The notes under the pieces are model-generated. The model was given only the letters and a program-made list of their open reading frames with translations. It was not told where the DNA came from and ran no database searches. A stretch of 23,470 nt of DNA, from the IMG/VR virus record IMGVR_UViG_3300030012_000218, positions 1 through 23,470 of that record, one strand, 5' to 3'. The stretch comes from a virus. Positions 13,179 through 22,943 of the stretch are shown one piece after another (the first letter of the stretch is position 1; each line of letters opens with the position of its first letter). Position numbers and translations under genes: made by a program.

Positions 13179-13690
13179 TGGCAGCAATAACACCAGCAAC
13201 TATGTTTATGATTTCAGCTGGAATTAGTACAGCTGGAACTATTTTACAAATGAGAGCAGCAAATGCAGCTGCAAGAGAAAATATAAGAAGATATGAACAA
13301 GAAAAAAAGGTTGCAGAGTTTGAAGGATTACAAGCAGAACTTGCAAGAAGAAGGGAAGTAGAACAAATACTAGCAAATAACAGAGCTGTTAAAGGAGCTA
13401 GTGGTGTAGGAGAAAGTAGAAGTTTTCTTGCAATACAACAAGATATTAGAAATGTTTTAGAACAAGATTTAGCTACTAATAGATTTAATGTAAATAAAAT
13501 TAAAACATCTTATGACCAAGCTATTTATAATGAAAAATTAGATCGTAGATATTCTAATATAGGTTCATTAGTAAATGCTTCTACTACTATAGTAAATGGA
13601 TGGCAATACCATGATATGTATTTACAACCTGGTGAAAAAACTTTTGGACAAAAAGTTATAGGATTTAAGAATAGGATTATGCGTGGTTAA
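13178..13690 (+). CDS. internal virion protein (T7 gp14-like ejection protein)
   Basis: The 170-aa protein is close to T7 gp14 (196) in size and sits in the same place, just after the nozzle gene. It starts with a hydrophobic, Ala/Gly/Met-rich helix (residues 5-30, ATMFMISAGISTAGTILQMR) suited to membrane insertion, then a long coiled-coil stretch rich in Ala, Arg, Glu and Gln. SGVGESRSFLAIQQDI matches the 'GV.g.S......q.......' hinge of the family. It ends in a Tyr/Gly-rich tail. In T7, gp14 forms the outer-membrane part of the ejected channel; the same role is inferred here. Its end overlaps the next gene by eight bases. Confidence 0.85.
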   Translation: MAAITPATMFMISAGISTAGTILQMRAANAAARENIRRYEQEKKVAEFEGLQAELARRREVEQILANNRAVKGASGVGESRSFLAIQQDIRNVLEQDLATNRFNVNKIKTSYDQAIYNEKLDRRYSNIGSLVNASTTIVNGWQYHDMYLQPGEKTFGQKVIGFKNRIMRG

Positions 13691-16600
13691 AATACAAAAA
13701 ATAAATCCAACAACAACAGTATCACCATCATCTACAGCTTCTAGAATGGGAGTAGTAACAGTAGGTACTCCTAATATATCTGGTATAACTGATCCTATTA
13801 CTGATTCTTTAAATGCTTTTGGTGAAGCACAAGCAAAACTTTATGACACTAAATGGTTAAATGACTACGAATTTAATACAGGAATGTTTATAAATAATCA
13901 TGTTAATGATGTGTTAGCTTCAGGAGAAATGCCAAACTTAGAAAAATTTAATGCTGAAATGAACGCATATAATGATGCTATTTTAGCAGAAGCACCAGAA
14001 AGATTAAAAATTGCAGCTAATGGTTATTTTCAAACAAAATTTGTAAACAGTTTTGAAGTATTAAGAGATCAAGCTAATACATTAACTTTTAATGAAGCAC
14101 AAGAAACATTTAATATTTGGAGTAATAATATTCTTTCAAGCTATGAAAATGATTTATTACAAATAACTATGACAGCTCCAGACCCAGCAACAGCTATGGA
14201 AAAAATACATCAAGTATCTGGAACTACATTAACAAATTCTTTAGAAGGATATTCAGAAAGATATAGATCATTATTTCCATTTAGTGGTGGTAAATTTAAT
14301 GAATTAACTCTTAAAGAAAGTGAATTAAATTTATTAAAAAATGTTGAGATAGCAAGAGTAAATGCAATTTATAGATCTTTTTATCAAGGAATAGATATTA
14401 CAAATGCTGAAGAAGTAGAAGCAGCAGATAAAGCAGCAGCACTTTTCCAAAGTAATTATTTAAAAAATAAAGATAATGCAAGAGGATTAAATTATGAAAT
14501 ATTTACAGAATATCAAGAAGGAGAAGATCAACCAATTTCTGTTGGAGAAAATACAGTACAATCTGTAATAGCAGAAACAAATACATATTTAGGACAACTT
14601 AAATCTGCAAACACAAATAAAGCAGTTAAAGAAGAAATAAATAAATTATCAAAAAATTACGAATTTGTAGAAAAGGTAGAAAGAGGTTTAGAAAATATAA
14701 CTGATTCATCAGGAGAAGGAGCTTTATTTACAACAAGTCTTGGAGGAACAGGAGAAGTACAACCATATACTTTTAGTGAAATGAAACAGTATTTTATAAA
14801 TAGTGGAGTTGAAGTAACTGATGCTAAAATACAAACACTTACAGATAAAAATACTGCTAAATTTAATGCACTAAGTGTTTACAGACTTGGTACAACTTTA
14901 GCTGCTAATGATACTTTATTTGAAAACCCAGATAAAAAAGTTTCAATATTAATAGATGAAAGATTATCAGATCAAGATATTACATTATTAGGAGGAAAAG
15001 ATAATATTATGAGTGGTTATTATAATTATCTTTTAAATGGATTTGGATATGAAAACAATGTTCAATTTTTTGAAAATCAAGATGAAAATAATTTAACTAC
15101 TATAACAAAACTTATGCAATTTGAAGATTATATTCCTTCAGGATATAGTAATTGGTTTGCTACTTTAGATGAACAAACAATAGTAAATGGTAGTGTAGAA
15201 GATTTAGTTTCTTTAATTGCAAAAAGATTACCAGCATATGATGTTTTAACTAATGGTGGTGCATTTCAACCAGATGGAATGTCAAATAATCTATATGATT
15301 TTTATAGTAAGCTATCAGAATATCGTAGAGAAGGTATGTCAAACGAATCTATTATACAAGTAATGAAAAAAAATTTAGATAGACCTGAATCTGTAAATAA
15401 AGAAATAGAAACTATAAATCAAACATATTTAACAAATACAGTACTAGGTAATGAAAAGGATTTATTTGTAAATTCTATGGTAGAAATGAGTAAGGCTTCA
15501 TATACAAATGATGGGCATAAAAGAAAAATATACGATCATATGGGTATTAGAGGGTATGCATATCCAAATGATCCACAAAAAGCTGCTTATATTTTTGGAA
15601 AATTCTACGATGAAAATTCTGGTTTAATAGATAGAATGATTCAAGAAAATACAATGGGGTATTTTAATTCTATAAGTACAACTAGTGATACAGACGATCA
15701 AAAAGCTCAAAGATTTAATCAAGCAATTATATATTCATTTAACAATTTAAATAAAGGTAATTATGGCAATACAGAATTTATGGACAATGTAAGTGGATCT
15801 TCATATATGTTTATGCCTATAGAAAAAGAACATAAAAATATACCTAAGGTAGATATTGGAAATTCATTTGCTGCATATGCTTATAATAATATTTCAGAAG
15901 TATTATCAGATATAAATCATCCTATGTATGAATCACTTACAGATCAATTTACTACTAAAGATGGTGAAGTACAAATACCAAGTATAGAAAAAATAAAAGA
16001 ATTAATAGAAACAGGAAATATATATTTAACTTATAGAGATGATGGTGGTTCTGGTACACAAGCAACTTACGATATGGTTGTAGCTAATAGTGGTACAGGA
16101 TATTTAGAACCTGATAATTTTGATTCATTAAATACAGTTAGTTTTGATGGATCAGGTTTTAATCCTACTGAATATACATTAAATGGTATGTGGACTTTAG
16201 ATAAATTAAAACAAACATTTAGAATGGATTTTGCAAAAGAATATGGTCAAGCTGGTGTGTTTGATAGTTTTGAAAAAACTTTAATAGCTCCTTTTGTAGT
16301 TTGGGCGCAAGATACTTTTGGAGATTTAGATATAGAAGGAAATTATGCAAAACTATTACAAGAACTACACTCAAATCCAAGTACTAAATTGTATTTAAAT
16401 TTTCAACTAGATCATAAAGACAAAAAATTTAATTCTATAGAAGATAGAAACACAGTATTTAATATTGTTGATGAAGGTATGAGTAGAATTTTAGATATAG
16501 AAAAAACTAAATATAGTGATGATCTTTTAAAGAAAACATATAATTTTGTTGATGAAGAATATTTTAATTTTACACCTATTACAAAAGCATTTCTAAGTAA

Positions 16601-16757
16601 AGTATTATTAGACAATCCTAATATTAATAAAAAAGAATTTAAAGAAGCAGTAATAGCATCAGATATAGAATATTTTAATAATTTATATAATTCACCTGAA
16701 TTAAATTCATTCTTTACATTATTCTTTGTTCCACAACTAATTGAATTTAATGAGTAA
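13683..16757 (+). CDS. internal virion protein (T7 gp15-like position)
   Basis: At 1024 aa this is longer than T7 gp15 (747) but has the same place between the gp14-like and gp16-like genes. It starts at GTG (MVKIQKINPTTTV), overlapping the previous stop. It is mostly helical, acidic and polar, with very AT-rich codons (for example, 14641-14700 are 20% G+C by direct count). The N-terminal start (a Thr/Ser/Pro-rich tail, then a region of long helices with many Asn, Glu and Leu) is typical of ejected internal proteins. I see no enzyme motif. The extra length compared with T7 could hold added domains, but I cannot name one. Sequence similarity to gp15 is weak by eye, so position is the main evidence. 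Confidence 0.8.
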   Translation: MVKIQKINPTTTVSPSSTASRMGVVTVGTPNISGITDPITDSLNAFGEAQAKLYDTKWLNDYEFNTGMFINNHVNDVLASGEMPNLEKFNAEMNAYNDAILAEAPERLKIAANGYFQTKFVNSFEVLRDQANTLTFNEAQETFNIWSNNILSSYENDLLQITMTAPDPATAMEKIHQVSGTTLTNSLEGYSERYRSLFPFSGGKFNELTLKESELNLLKNVEIARVNAIYRSFYQGIDITNAEEVEAADKAAALFQSNYLKNKDNARGLNYEIFTEYQEGEDQPISVGENTVQSVIAETNTYLGQLKSANTNKAVKEEINKLSKNYEFVEKVERGLENITDSSGEGALFTTSLGGTGEVQPYTFSEMKQYFINSGVEVTDAKIQTLTDKNTAKFNALSVYRLGTTLAANDTLFENPDKKVSILIDERLSDQDITLLGGKDNIMSGYYNYLLNGFGYENNVQFFENQDENNLTTITKLMQFEDYIPSGYSNWFATLDEQTIVNGSVEDLVSLIAKRLPAYDVLTNGGAFQPDGMSNNLYDFYSKLSEYRREGMSNESIIQVMKKNLDRPESVNKEIETINQTYLTNTVLGNEKDLFVNSMVEMSKASYTNDGHKRKIYDHMGIRGYAYPNDPQKAAYIFGKFYDENSGLIDRMIQENTMGYFNSISTTSDTDDQKAQRFNQAIIYSFNNLNKGNYGNTEFMDNVSGSSYMFMPIEKEHKNIPKVDIGNSFAAYAYNNISEVLSDINHPMYESLTDQFTTKDGEVQIPSIEKIKELIETGNIYLTYRDDGGSGTQATYDMVVANSGTGYLEPDNFDSLNTVSFDGSGFNPTEYTLNGMWTLDKLKQTFRMDFAKEYGQAGVFDSFEKTLIAPFVVWAQDTFGDLDIEGNYAKLLQELHSNPSTKLYLNFQLDHKDKKFNSIEDRNTVFNIVDEGMSRILDIEKTKYSDDLLKKTYNFVDEEYFNFTPITKAFLSKVLLDNPNINKKEFKEAVIASDIEYFNNLYNSPELNSFFTLFFVPQLIEFNE

Positions 16758-19700
16758 TATTAAAAGAATAAAATTTGGTGAAGCTGGACCACAAGTAAAA
16801 TTACCTAAATTTAAAAGTTTTCAATTAGATACATCAAAAGAAAATATTAATAAGAAATTAAATACAGCTAAACAATTTTTTGGTGATCCTAACATGATGG
16901 GTAGAGCTTTAACCGATAATGCTTTTATAGGCATTCCCTTCAAAATGAGGGATTATTTTAAATATAATGATGATGAAGAAGAAGGATATATACCAGCTTT
17001 AGATCCACAATTAGTAGTTACTGGATTATACGATCAATTTCCAGAATATTTTTTTGATTCTAGATCTGCTGTAGAATCGGCAGCAAGGGCTGCTAACTTA
17101 AATCAAAAATTTAATGACATGAAAAATCCAATGTATAATGCTACTAGAGTTGCAAGTGAAATATTTTTAGATCCATCATCATTTTTATTATTAAGTAAAC
17201 CATTAAGACTTGCTCTTATGGCAAAAAATACAAATAGATTTTCTACTATAGGAAAAATTATGGGAGTAGAAGAAACAAGTAAACAAATATTTGACAGAGA
17301 TAGAACAGCAACAGATGCAATAGTTATTGGTACACTTGCTGTAGGTTTACATAAACTAAGTCCAACCTTAATGAAATATGATAAAAGATATAATAAATAT
17401 AAATACGATCCCTCTAATGATAGAGGTGTAATTATTGATTTAGATGATTTAGCTGATGTAACTAAAACAGAAGCTGGTACTACATCTACTAGATTACTTA
17501 CAGGACCTAAACCAGTACAAACAATTAAAGTTCCACCTAAACCTGGAGTTCCTAAAAATGTAAAAGATTTATTAAAAATATTTCAAAATGAATATCCTAC
17601 TATGACAATAATTGTAGGTGGTAAGCCAGGTAAATTATCAGGAGGTAAGTATATTCCAGCTTATTATAATAAATTTAAAGATGAAATGGTATTAGATATA
17701 GAAGGTATTAAACAAATGTACCGAGATGGTAGACCATTTAAAAATGTTAAAATGGCAGATGGTACTGTTATTGGTTTTAAAAAAGGTGCATTTAAAAATG
17801 AAGATGAATTTGTTGATTTTGTTATGCGACATGAATTTGCACACAAAACATACAGAAGAAGAAAAGGAGAAGGTAAAGCAGCATATGAAAATAGAATTAA
17901 TAAAATTGCATATAAACAAGTAGTAGATAATAGAAAAGATATTCAAAGAATAGGCTCTACTATATTAGATGATGCTAAAGTATTAGATCAAGAAGCATAC
18001 AACTATGGAATGTTTGAAAAAGAATTATTTGATAATATGAGATGGCAAGATATTGGTTATAAAGATTCAACATTAAGAAGTGCTATTGTTACAGGCTTAA
18101 CAAAAGCAACACAAATATTATCACCATTAGATTATTTTATACATTCAGGTAGTAAAACAGGAAAATTATTTGCAATAAATATGTTTAACAGTCCTTTAAT
18201 GTATAAATTTAATAAAGGTTTACCTAGTCCAGATACAGTAGAACAAATGAGAAATTTACAATTTGGACCAATTATGTTTGATGTATTAGAAGAAGGATAC
18301 CAAGTAGCAAAAAGAATTACTAGAAAAATGCAAGGTAAAGACAGAGCATTTTTTATGAATTGGAAAGGATTTTCTTCTTTAAAATTTAAAAATGTAATGA
18401 CACCTGATGAAGTTTTTAAAGCTGTAACATATGCTAGAATGAATAAAAACAAACATGAGATACCAGATATAGCTGAATATGCAGCATACATAAATAAATT
18501 TTTTATACCTATAAGGGATAAGGCAAATGAATTAGGTTTACCTTTTATTTCAAATATAAAAAGAGAAGAATTTGTAAATGTTTTAGATAGTTATTTTGCA
18601 AATCCAAAAAATAAAGTTTACAAAAACAAAGTAACTGGAGAAACATGGACAAGAGCAGAAGCTGCTGCATATAAAAAAAATGTTGAGTTAGATATAAAAT
18701 TAACTAAAGCATTTGATGATCCAAATTATGTACCTATAAATTGGCAGTATGACCAAATATCTACAAGATGGGATGAGTTTAGTAGTTTATTAGCTAAACA
18801 AATGAGTTTAGCTAGAGATAAAAAGACTGGTGCTAGAAAATATACAGATGAAGATATAAAAACAATTATACCAAACTTTATGAACTATGCTGAAAATGCA
18901 GCACCTATTACTCCTAAAGGTGTACCACCAGGAATGTTATATCAAATGAAAAGAGGATTTTTTTCTAAACATTTAAAAACAAGATTTTTAAAAGACATTG
19001 ATTATATACCATTAATGAGAGCTGGTTTTATTGATGATAATATGCAAGCAATAATTGCACATTACTTTAGATCAATGGCTCCTGATATAGCTATGACAGA
19101 AAAGTTTGGCGATCCTTTTGGTTTTGGATGGTTTTATGGACAGAAAAAAGGTCTTGCTCCTGGCATAATACAAATATCAGAAGATTTAATAAAAGATGGA
19201 CCAAAAGGATATGGTTTATCTAGCTCAGAATTTGCAAAGAGATACGAAATGGACATAACAAAAGCTGAAAATGTTGTATCTTTAGTTAAAAATAAATTTG
19301 GTTTACCAGATAATCCACAAGGTTATATGTACAAAACATCTAATATTATAAAAATATCAAGTAATTTATTACACTTAACAGGCATTACACAAATAGCAGA
19401 TATAGGTAGAGTTATAGCTGTAGATGGATTAATGAATACAATACCTAAATTATTACAAGCATTTAGTGGTGGTATGGGTAAAGCTCTTTTTGAAAAGGGT
19501 TTAAAAGAATCTAATTTAGCTTTTCAAGCAATTGATTTAGGATTAAATTTTGGTAGACAAGATATAATTTCTGGTAATGACCAACTAAGAAGTAGTTTTA
19601 CTGGAGCAGAAAAAATATTTCAAAAACTAAATCAAATAGCTTTTCAATATGGAAACTTACAAAATCCTTGGACAACTGCAATAAAAGTTCCAGCTACTTT

Positions 19701-20562
19701 ATTAGTTAATACTAAGTTATTAGATATAATAGAAAGAATAACTAAAGGAAAAGCTAAACAATGGGAAATTGAATACTTAAATGGTTTAGGTATAGGTAGC
19801 GAAACAGCAACACATAAAAAAATATTAAAAGATATTTTAGATAATTATTATAAACATGGTCATGGTGTAGGTACTAAGAATGGTCCTTTTGCAAAAGAGT
19901 ATGATTTATTAAAGTTACCAAATACAGATCTATGGGATAATACTACAGCTACTATGAAGTTTAGAGCTGCTTCTAATAAAGAAGTAGATAATGTAATTGT
20001 TACTCCAGGTCTAGCAGATGCACCATTATTTGCTAATACTGTAGCTGGATCGGTGTTATTCCAATATAAAAAGTTTGGTTTAGGATATACAAGAAGGGTT
20101 TTATATAGAGGACTAATGGTAGATGATGGTAACTTCTTACTAAACATTGGAGCATTAGTAGCTATGGGAATGATGATAGATGCCTTTAGATCACAACAAA
20201 CAAATGCACCATACAGCTCTATGACATTAAGAGAAAAAGTATTAAGTGGTGCAGAAAGAGGAGGAGTAGGTGGATATTTTACTGATATAGATAGATTAGT
20301 AATGGCATTTAGTAATAACAATGTAGGAATTAGACCAACTTTATTAGGTATAAACAAACCATATGGTACTTCTATGAAAAGAAAGATGGGTTCTGTAGCT
20401 CCTGTAGGATCTACTATTGGTAATATATATGAAATTATGTATGACTGGGGTAGGGGAAGGCATAACCATCATACTGCTAGAAGAATTAGAAGATTAATAC
20501 CTTTCAACAACTTATGGTATGCAGATTTTTTATTTGATAAACTAGAAAAAGGACTATATTAG
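16750..20562 (+). CDS. large internal ejection protein (T7 gp16-like) with an HExxH motif
   Basis: I chose the ATG at 16750; an in-frame TTG lies nine bases upstream. The 1270-aa protein has the size of T7 gp16 (1318) and the same place, last of the internal proteins. I do not see the N-terminal lytic transglycosylase domain of T7 gp16. Instead, residues 361-365 read HEFAH, within DFVMRHEFAHKTYRRRKGEG: the HExxH zinc site of metallopeptidases. It is preceded by strand-like segments (YYNKFKDEMVLDI, residues 308-320) and followed by E380 as a possible third ligand. The C-terminus has a hydrophobic stretch (about 1131-1146) and ends IPFNNLWYADFLFDKLEKGL, an ending familiar from large ejection proteins. 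Peptidase activity is inferred from the motif only. Confidence 0.85.
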   Translation: MSNIKRIKFGEAGPQVKLPKFKSFQLDTSKENINKKLNTAKQFFGDPNMMGRALTDNAFIGIPFKMRDYFKYNDDEEEGYIPALDPQLVVTGLYDQFPEYFFDSRSAVESAARAANLNQKFNDMKNPMYNATRVASEIFLDPSSFLLLSKPLRLALMAKNTNRFSTIGKIMGVEETSKQIFDRDRTATDAIVIGTLAVGLHKLSPTLMKYDKRYNKYKYDPSNDRGVIIDLDDLADVTKTEAGTTSTRLLTGPKPVQTIKVPPKPGVPKNVKDLLKIFQNEYPTMTIIVGGKPGKLSGGKYIPAYYNKFKDEMVLDIEGIKQMYRDGRPFKNVKMADGTVIGFKKGAFKNEDEFVDFVMRHEFAHKTYRRRKGEGKAAYENRINKIAYKQVVDNRKDIQRIGSTILDDAKVLDQEAYNYGMFEKELFDNMRWQDIGYKDSTLRSAIVTGLTKATQILSPLDYFIHSGSKTGKLFAINMFNSPLMYKFNKGLPSPDTVEQMRNLQFGPIMFDVLEEGYQVAKRITRKMQGKDRAFFMNWKGFSSLKFKNVMTPDEVFKAVTYARMNKNKHEIPDIAEYAAYINKFFIPIRDKANELGLPFISNIKREEFVNVLDSYFANPKNKVYKNKVTGETWTRAEAAAYKKNVELDIKLTKAFDDPNYVPINWQYDQISTRWDEFSSLLAKQMSLARDKKTGARKYTDEDIKTIIPNFMNYAENAAPITPKGVPPGMLYQMKRGFFSKHLKTRFLKDIDYIPLMRAGFIDDNMQAIIAHYFRSMAPDIAMTEKFGDPFGFGWFYGQKKGLAPGIIQISEDLIKDGPKGYGLSSSEFAKRYEMDITKAENVVSLVKNKFGLPDNPQGYMYKTSNIIKISSNLLHLTGITQIADIGRVIAVDGLMNTIPKLLQAFSGGMGKALFEKGLKESNLAFQAIDLGLNFGRQDIISGNDQLRSSFTGAEKIFQKLNQIAFQYGNLQNPWTTAIKVPATLLVNTKLLDIIERITKGKAKQWEIEYLNGLGIGSETATHKKILKDILDNYYKHGHGVGTKNGPFAKEYDLLKLPNTDLWDNTTATMKFRAASNKEVDNVIVTPGLADAPLFANTVAGSVLFQYKKFGLGYTRRVLYRGLMVDDGNFLLNIGALVAMGMMIDAFRSQQTNAPYSSMTLREKVLSGAERGGVGGYFTDIDRLVMAFSNNNVGIRPTLLGINKPYGTSMKRKMGSVAPVGSTIGNIYEIMYDWGRGRHNHHTARRIRRLIPFNNLWYADFLFDKLEKGLY

Positions 20563-20568
20563 TAAACA

Positions 20569-22008
20569 ATGGCATTAGCAATATCAGATACTTCGCCTAG
20601 AATACAGTATACAGCTACTGGTGGGCAAACTGCATTTACAGTTCCGTTTGAATTTTTTGCTGATGCTGATCTAACAGTCATTAAAACAGCTGCATCTGAT
20701 GGTGCAGATACAACTCTTACCCTTACTTCAAGTCCATCTTCTGCTACTCAGTACTCCGTAACTGGTGCTGGTGTATCAGGAGGTGGATCTATTACACTCG
20801 GTAGTGGAGCTACTGTTAATGATAAATATACTATATCTAGAAACTTAGCTGTATCTAGAACCTCTGATTTCCCTGTATCTGGTACATTTCCTATAGAAAC
20901 ACTTAATACTGAACTAGACAAAATTATTGCTATGATTCAGCAAAATGAAAGAGATATATTATTTTCTCCAAAAGCTAAAATATCTACATCAACTGCATTT
21001 AACCTGACATTTCCTGAGTTAGTAGCTAATAAAATACTTTCAGTTAATAGTGCTGGTAATGCTTTAGAGTTTTCACAATCAATTACAGATGTAGCAACTG
21101 TTGCTGGTATTGCTAGTGATGTTACCACAGTAAGTGGTATTGCATCTAATGTTACAGCTGTTGCTGGTAATGCAACTAATATCAATGCTGTTGCTGCTGA
21201 TGCAACTGATATAGGTGCTGTTGCTGGTAAAGCTACAGAGATAGGTAGATTAGGTACAGCAGATGCTGTAGCAGATATGGCTTTACTAGGTACTTCAGCA
21301 GTAGTAACTGACATGGATTTATTAGGAACTTCTGCCAATGTTACAGCTATGGGCCATCTTGGTACTTCAGCAAATGTTACAGCTATGGGATTACTTGGAA
21401 CGTCTGCTGTAGTAACTGATATGGGAATATTAGGAACTGCTGATGTTGTTGCAGATATGAATACTTTAGCTACTGCTGATGTAGTATCTGACATGAATAC
21501 TCTTGCTACTTCAGATATTGTAAGTGATATGAACACTTTAGCTACATCTTCAAATGTAACTAATATGAATACTCTTGCTGGTATATCTAGCAATATAACT
21601 ACTGTTGCTGGAATATCTAGTAATGTAACTACAGTAGCTGGTAATAATTCTAATGTTACTACTGTTGCTTCAAATATTACAGACGTTAATACTTTTGCTA
21701 ATCAATATAGAATAGGATCTTCAGATCCATCTTCTTCTCTTGATGAAGGTGATTTATTTTATAATAGTACAAGTAATGAACTAAAATACTACAATGGTTC
21801 AGCATGGGTTGCGATTGTTGCTGATACTGATGTAAAGGTAAAAGTAAGTTCTAATGATACTACACCAGGATTTCTAAATGGAAAACTGGTTGCTGGAACT
21901 AATGTATCCTTTACAGAAGGCAGTGATGGTGGTAATGAAACATTAACAATAGCTAGTTCAGGAGCATCTTTAGATGATGCAACTGCTTTAGCAATAGCAT
22001 TAGGCTAG
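20569..22008 (+). CDS. tail fibre protein (T7 gp17-type N-terminus, repeat shaft)
   Basis: The fibre joins the tail and binds the host surface. Residues 10-125 match the T7 tail-fibre N-terminal domain: RIQYTATGGQTAFTVPFEFF, then ADLTVIK, YSVTGAG, and the ISRNLAVSRTSDFPVSGTFP segment, followed by ETLNTELDKIIAMIQQ. Residues 174-232 are 10-residue repeats of the type DVTTVSGIAS, residues 233-340 are nine 12-residue repeats of the type VVTDMDLLGTSA, and 341-370 return to 10-residue repeats. After that comes RIGSSDPSSSLDEGDLFYNS, then SNELKYYNGSAW, a module common in marine phage fibres. The 479-aa length is shorter than T7 gp17 (553). The host-binding tip may be on the following small proteins. 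Confidence 0.92.
   Translation: MALAISDTSPRIQYTATGGQTAFTVPFEFFADADLTVIKTAASDGADTTLTLTSSPSSATQYSVTGAGVSGGGSITLGSGATVNDKYTISRNLAVSRTSDFPVSGTFPIETLNTELDKIIAMIQQNERDILFSPKAKISTSTAFNLTFPELVANKILSVNSAGNALEFSQSITDVATVAGIASDVTTVSGIASNVTAVAGNATNINAVAADATDIGAVAGKATEIGRLGTADAVADMALLGTSAVVTDMDLLGTSANVTAMGHLGTSANVTAMGLLGTSAVVTDMGILGTADVVADMNTLATADVVSDMNTLATSDIVSDMNTLATSSNVTNMNTLAGISSNITTVAGISSNVTTVAGNNSNVTTVASNITDVNTFANQYRIGSSDPSSSLDEGDLFYNSTSNELKYYNGSAWVAIVADTDVKVKVSSNDTTPGFLNGKLVAGTNVSFTEGSDGGNETLTIASSGASLDDATALAIALG
21088..21678 (+). repeat. tail-fibre repeat block: 10-aa units flanking nine 12-aa units
   Basis: Positions 21088-21264 encode 30-base units (type 'DVTTVSGIAS'). Positions 21265-21588 encode nine 36-base units with Met in the fifth position and Leu-Gly-Thr or Leu-Ala-Thr near the end. 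Positions 21589-21678 return to 30-base units. Nucleotide identity between copies is only partial because codons vary, so the block is old or under selection rather than newly copied. Confidence 0.85.
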
Positions 22009-22018
22009 AAAGGATAGA

Positions 22019-22369
22019 ATGGCTAATACATTTAAAATAAAAACTAATGATGCTATGCCATCTAGTTCTGGTACACCTTTAACACTATATACAGTACCAA
22101 GTTCTACTACTTCGGTAGTACTAGGATTATTACTATGTAATATTCATACAGCTGAAGTAAATGTTAGTGTTAAGATTGAATCAGATACTTCTGATACAGA
22201 AACAAATCAAACTGTGTTTGTAGTTAAAAATGCACCTATTCCAGTTGGTGGTACTCTTGAAGTACTAACTGGTTCTAAGGTGGTATTACAAACTACAGAT
22301 GTTGTTAAGGTTGATTGTTCTGTATCTGCAAAAATAGATGCAGCATTATCAATAATGGAGATTACATAG
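22019..22369 (+). CDS. small tail-associated or adhesin protein, 116 aa
   Basis: It is preceded by GAAAGGAT, a good ribosome site, ten bases after the fibre stop. The protein starts MANTFKIKTNDAMPSSSGTP and continues TLYTVPSSTTSVVLGLLLCN, then alternating strands. The 'T...LYTVPSSTTSVVLGL..CN' core is familiar from small proteins next to tail fibres in marine phages. It is all beta, with no membrane anchor. The likely role is as a fibre-linked or tail-tip protein; the exact function is unknown. Confidence that it is a gene is high, and for the role moderate. Confidence 0.75.
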   Translation: MANTFKIKTNDAMPSSSGTPLTLYTVPSSTTSVVLGLLLCNIHTAEVNVSVKIESDTSDTETNQTVFVVKNAPIPVGGTLEVLTGSKVVLQTTDVVKVDCSVSAKIDAALSIMEIT

Positions 22370-22370
22370 A

Positions 22371-22943
22371 TTGGGATATATAGGCAGAACACCCACAGGA
22401 TCTATACTTACTGGTGCAGATATAGCAGACGGATCTATATCTACAGCTAAGATAGCAGACACAGCAGTTAGCACAGCTAAGATTGCTGATGATGCAGTTA
22501 CTGCAGCTAAAGCTACAGGCTTTGGTAAGATTGGTCAAGTTGTAAGCAATACAGTAACAACAAGTGTTAGTACAAGTGGAGATACTTATACAGATACAGG
22601 ATTGTCAGCAACTATTACACCAACAAGTTCAAGTTCAAAAATATTAATTTTCCCTTTTAATCCTTTAGGTGGTGATGTTGATAATGATAGTGGTGGAACA
22701 ATAGAAGTAAAACAAAAATTACTTAGAGATTCTACTACAGTTTATGAAGATGATAGATTTTTAGTAGCAAGAGGTGGACAACATCATTCTAATGCCTTTA
22801 GTCATTTTTTAGATACACCTAACACTGCATCAGCTATAACTTATAAATGTCAATTTGCTCGATCTGATAGCGGAAGTACAGATGCTGTTTCAAATCAAGG
22901 TGGTAGAGAAATGACTATGACATTAATGGAGATATTAGCATAA
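22371..22943 (+). CDS. short tail-fibre or adhesin protein, 190 aa (TTG start)
   Basis: There is no ATG at the start; TTG at 22371 gives MGYIGRTPTGSILTG, and TGGAG lies ten bases upstream, so TTG is the likely start. Residues 14-45 hold 10-residue repeats (ADGSISTAKIADTAVSTAKI, then ADDAVTAAK), the usual stalk of marine phage fibres. The C-terminal domain contains TYTDTGLSATITPTSSSSKI, then a beta-sandwich-like run and QHHSNAFSHFLDT, ending in MTLMEI. The 'DTGLSATITP.SSSSKIL' motif is common in phage tail and fibre proteins. It overlaps the next gene by one base (TAATG). Confidence 0.8.
   Translation: MGYIGRTPTGSILTGADIADGSISTAKIADTAVSTAKIADDAVTAAKATGFGKIGQVVSNTVTTSVSTSGDTYTDTGLSATITPTSSSSKILIFPFNPLGGDVDNDSGGTIEVKQKLLRDSTTVYEDDRFLVARGGQHHSNAFSHFLDTPNTASAITYKCQFARSDSGSTDAVSNQGGREMTMTLMEILA

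Noticed and set aside
19860-20357. Open frame of 165 codons on the minus strand inside the gp16-like gene
   Set aside because: It lies wholly within a well-supported gene, has no clear start signal and gives no recognisable protein.
20937-21593. Long open frame (218 codons) on the minus strand opposite the tail-fibre repeats
   Set aside because: It mirrors the repeat block of the fibre gene; the repeating codons keep the opposite frame open. There is no ribosome site and the protein is a simple repeat.
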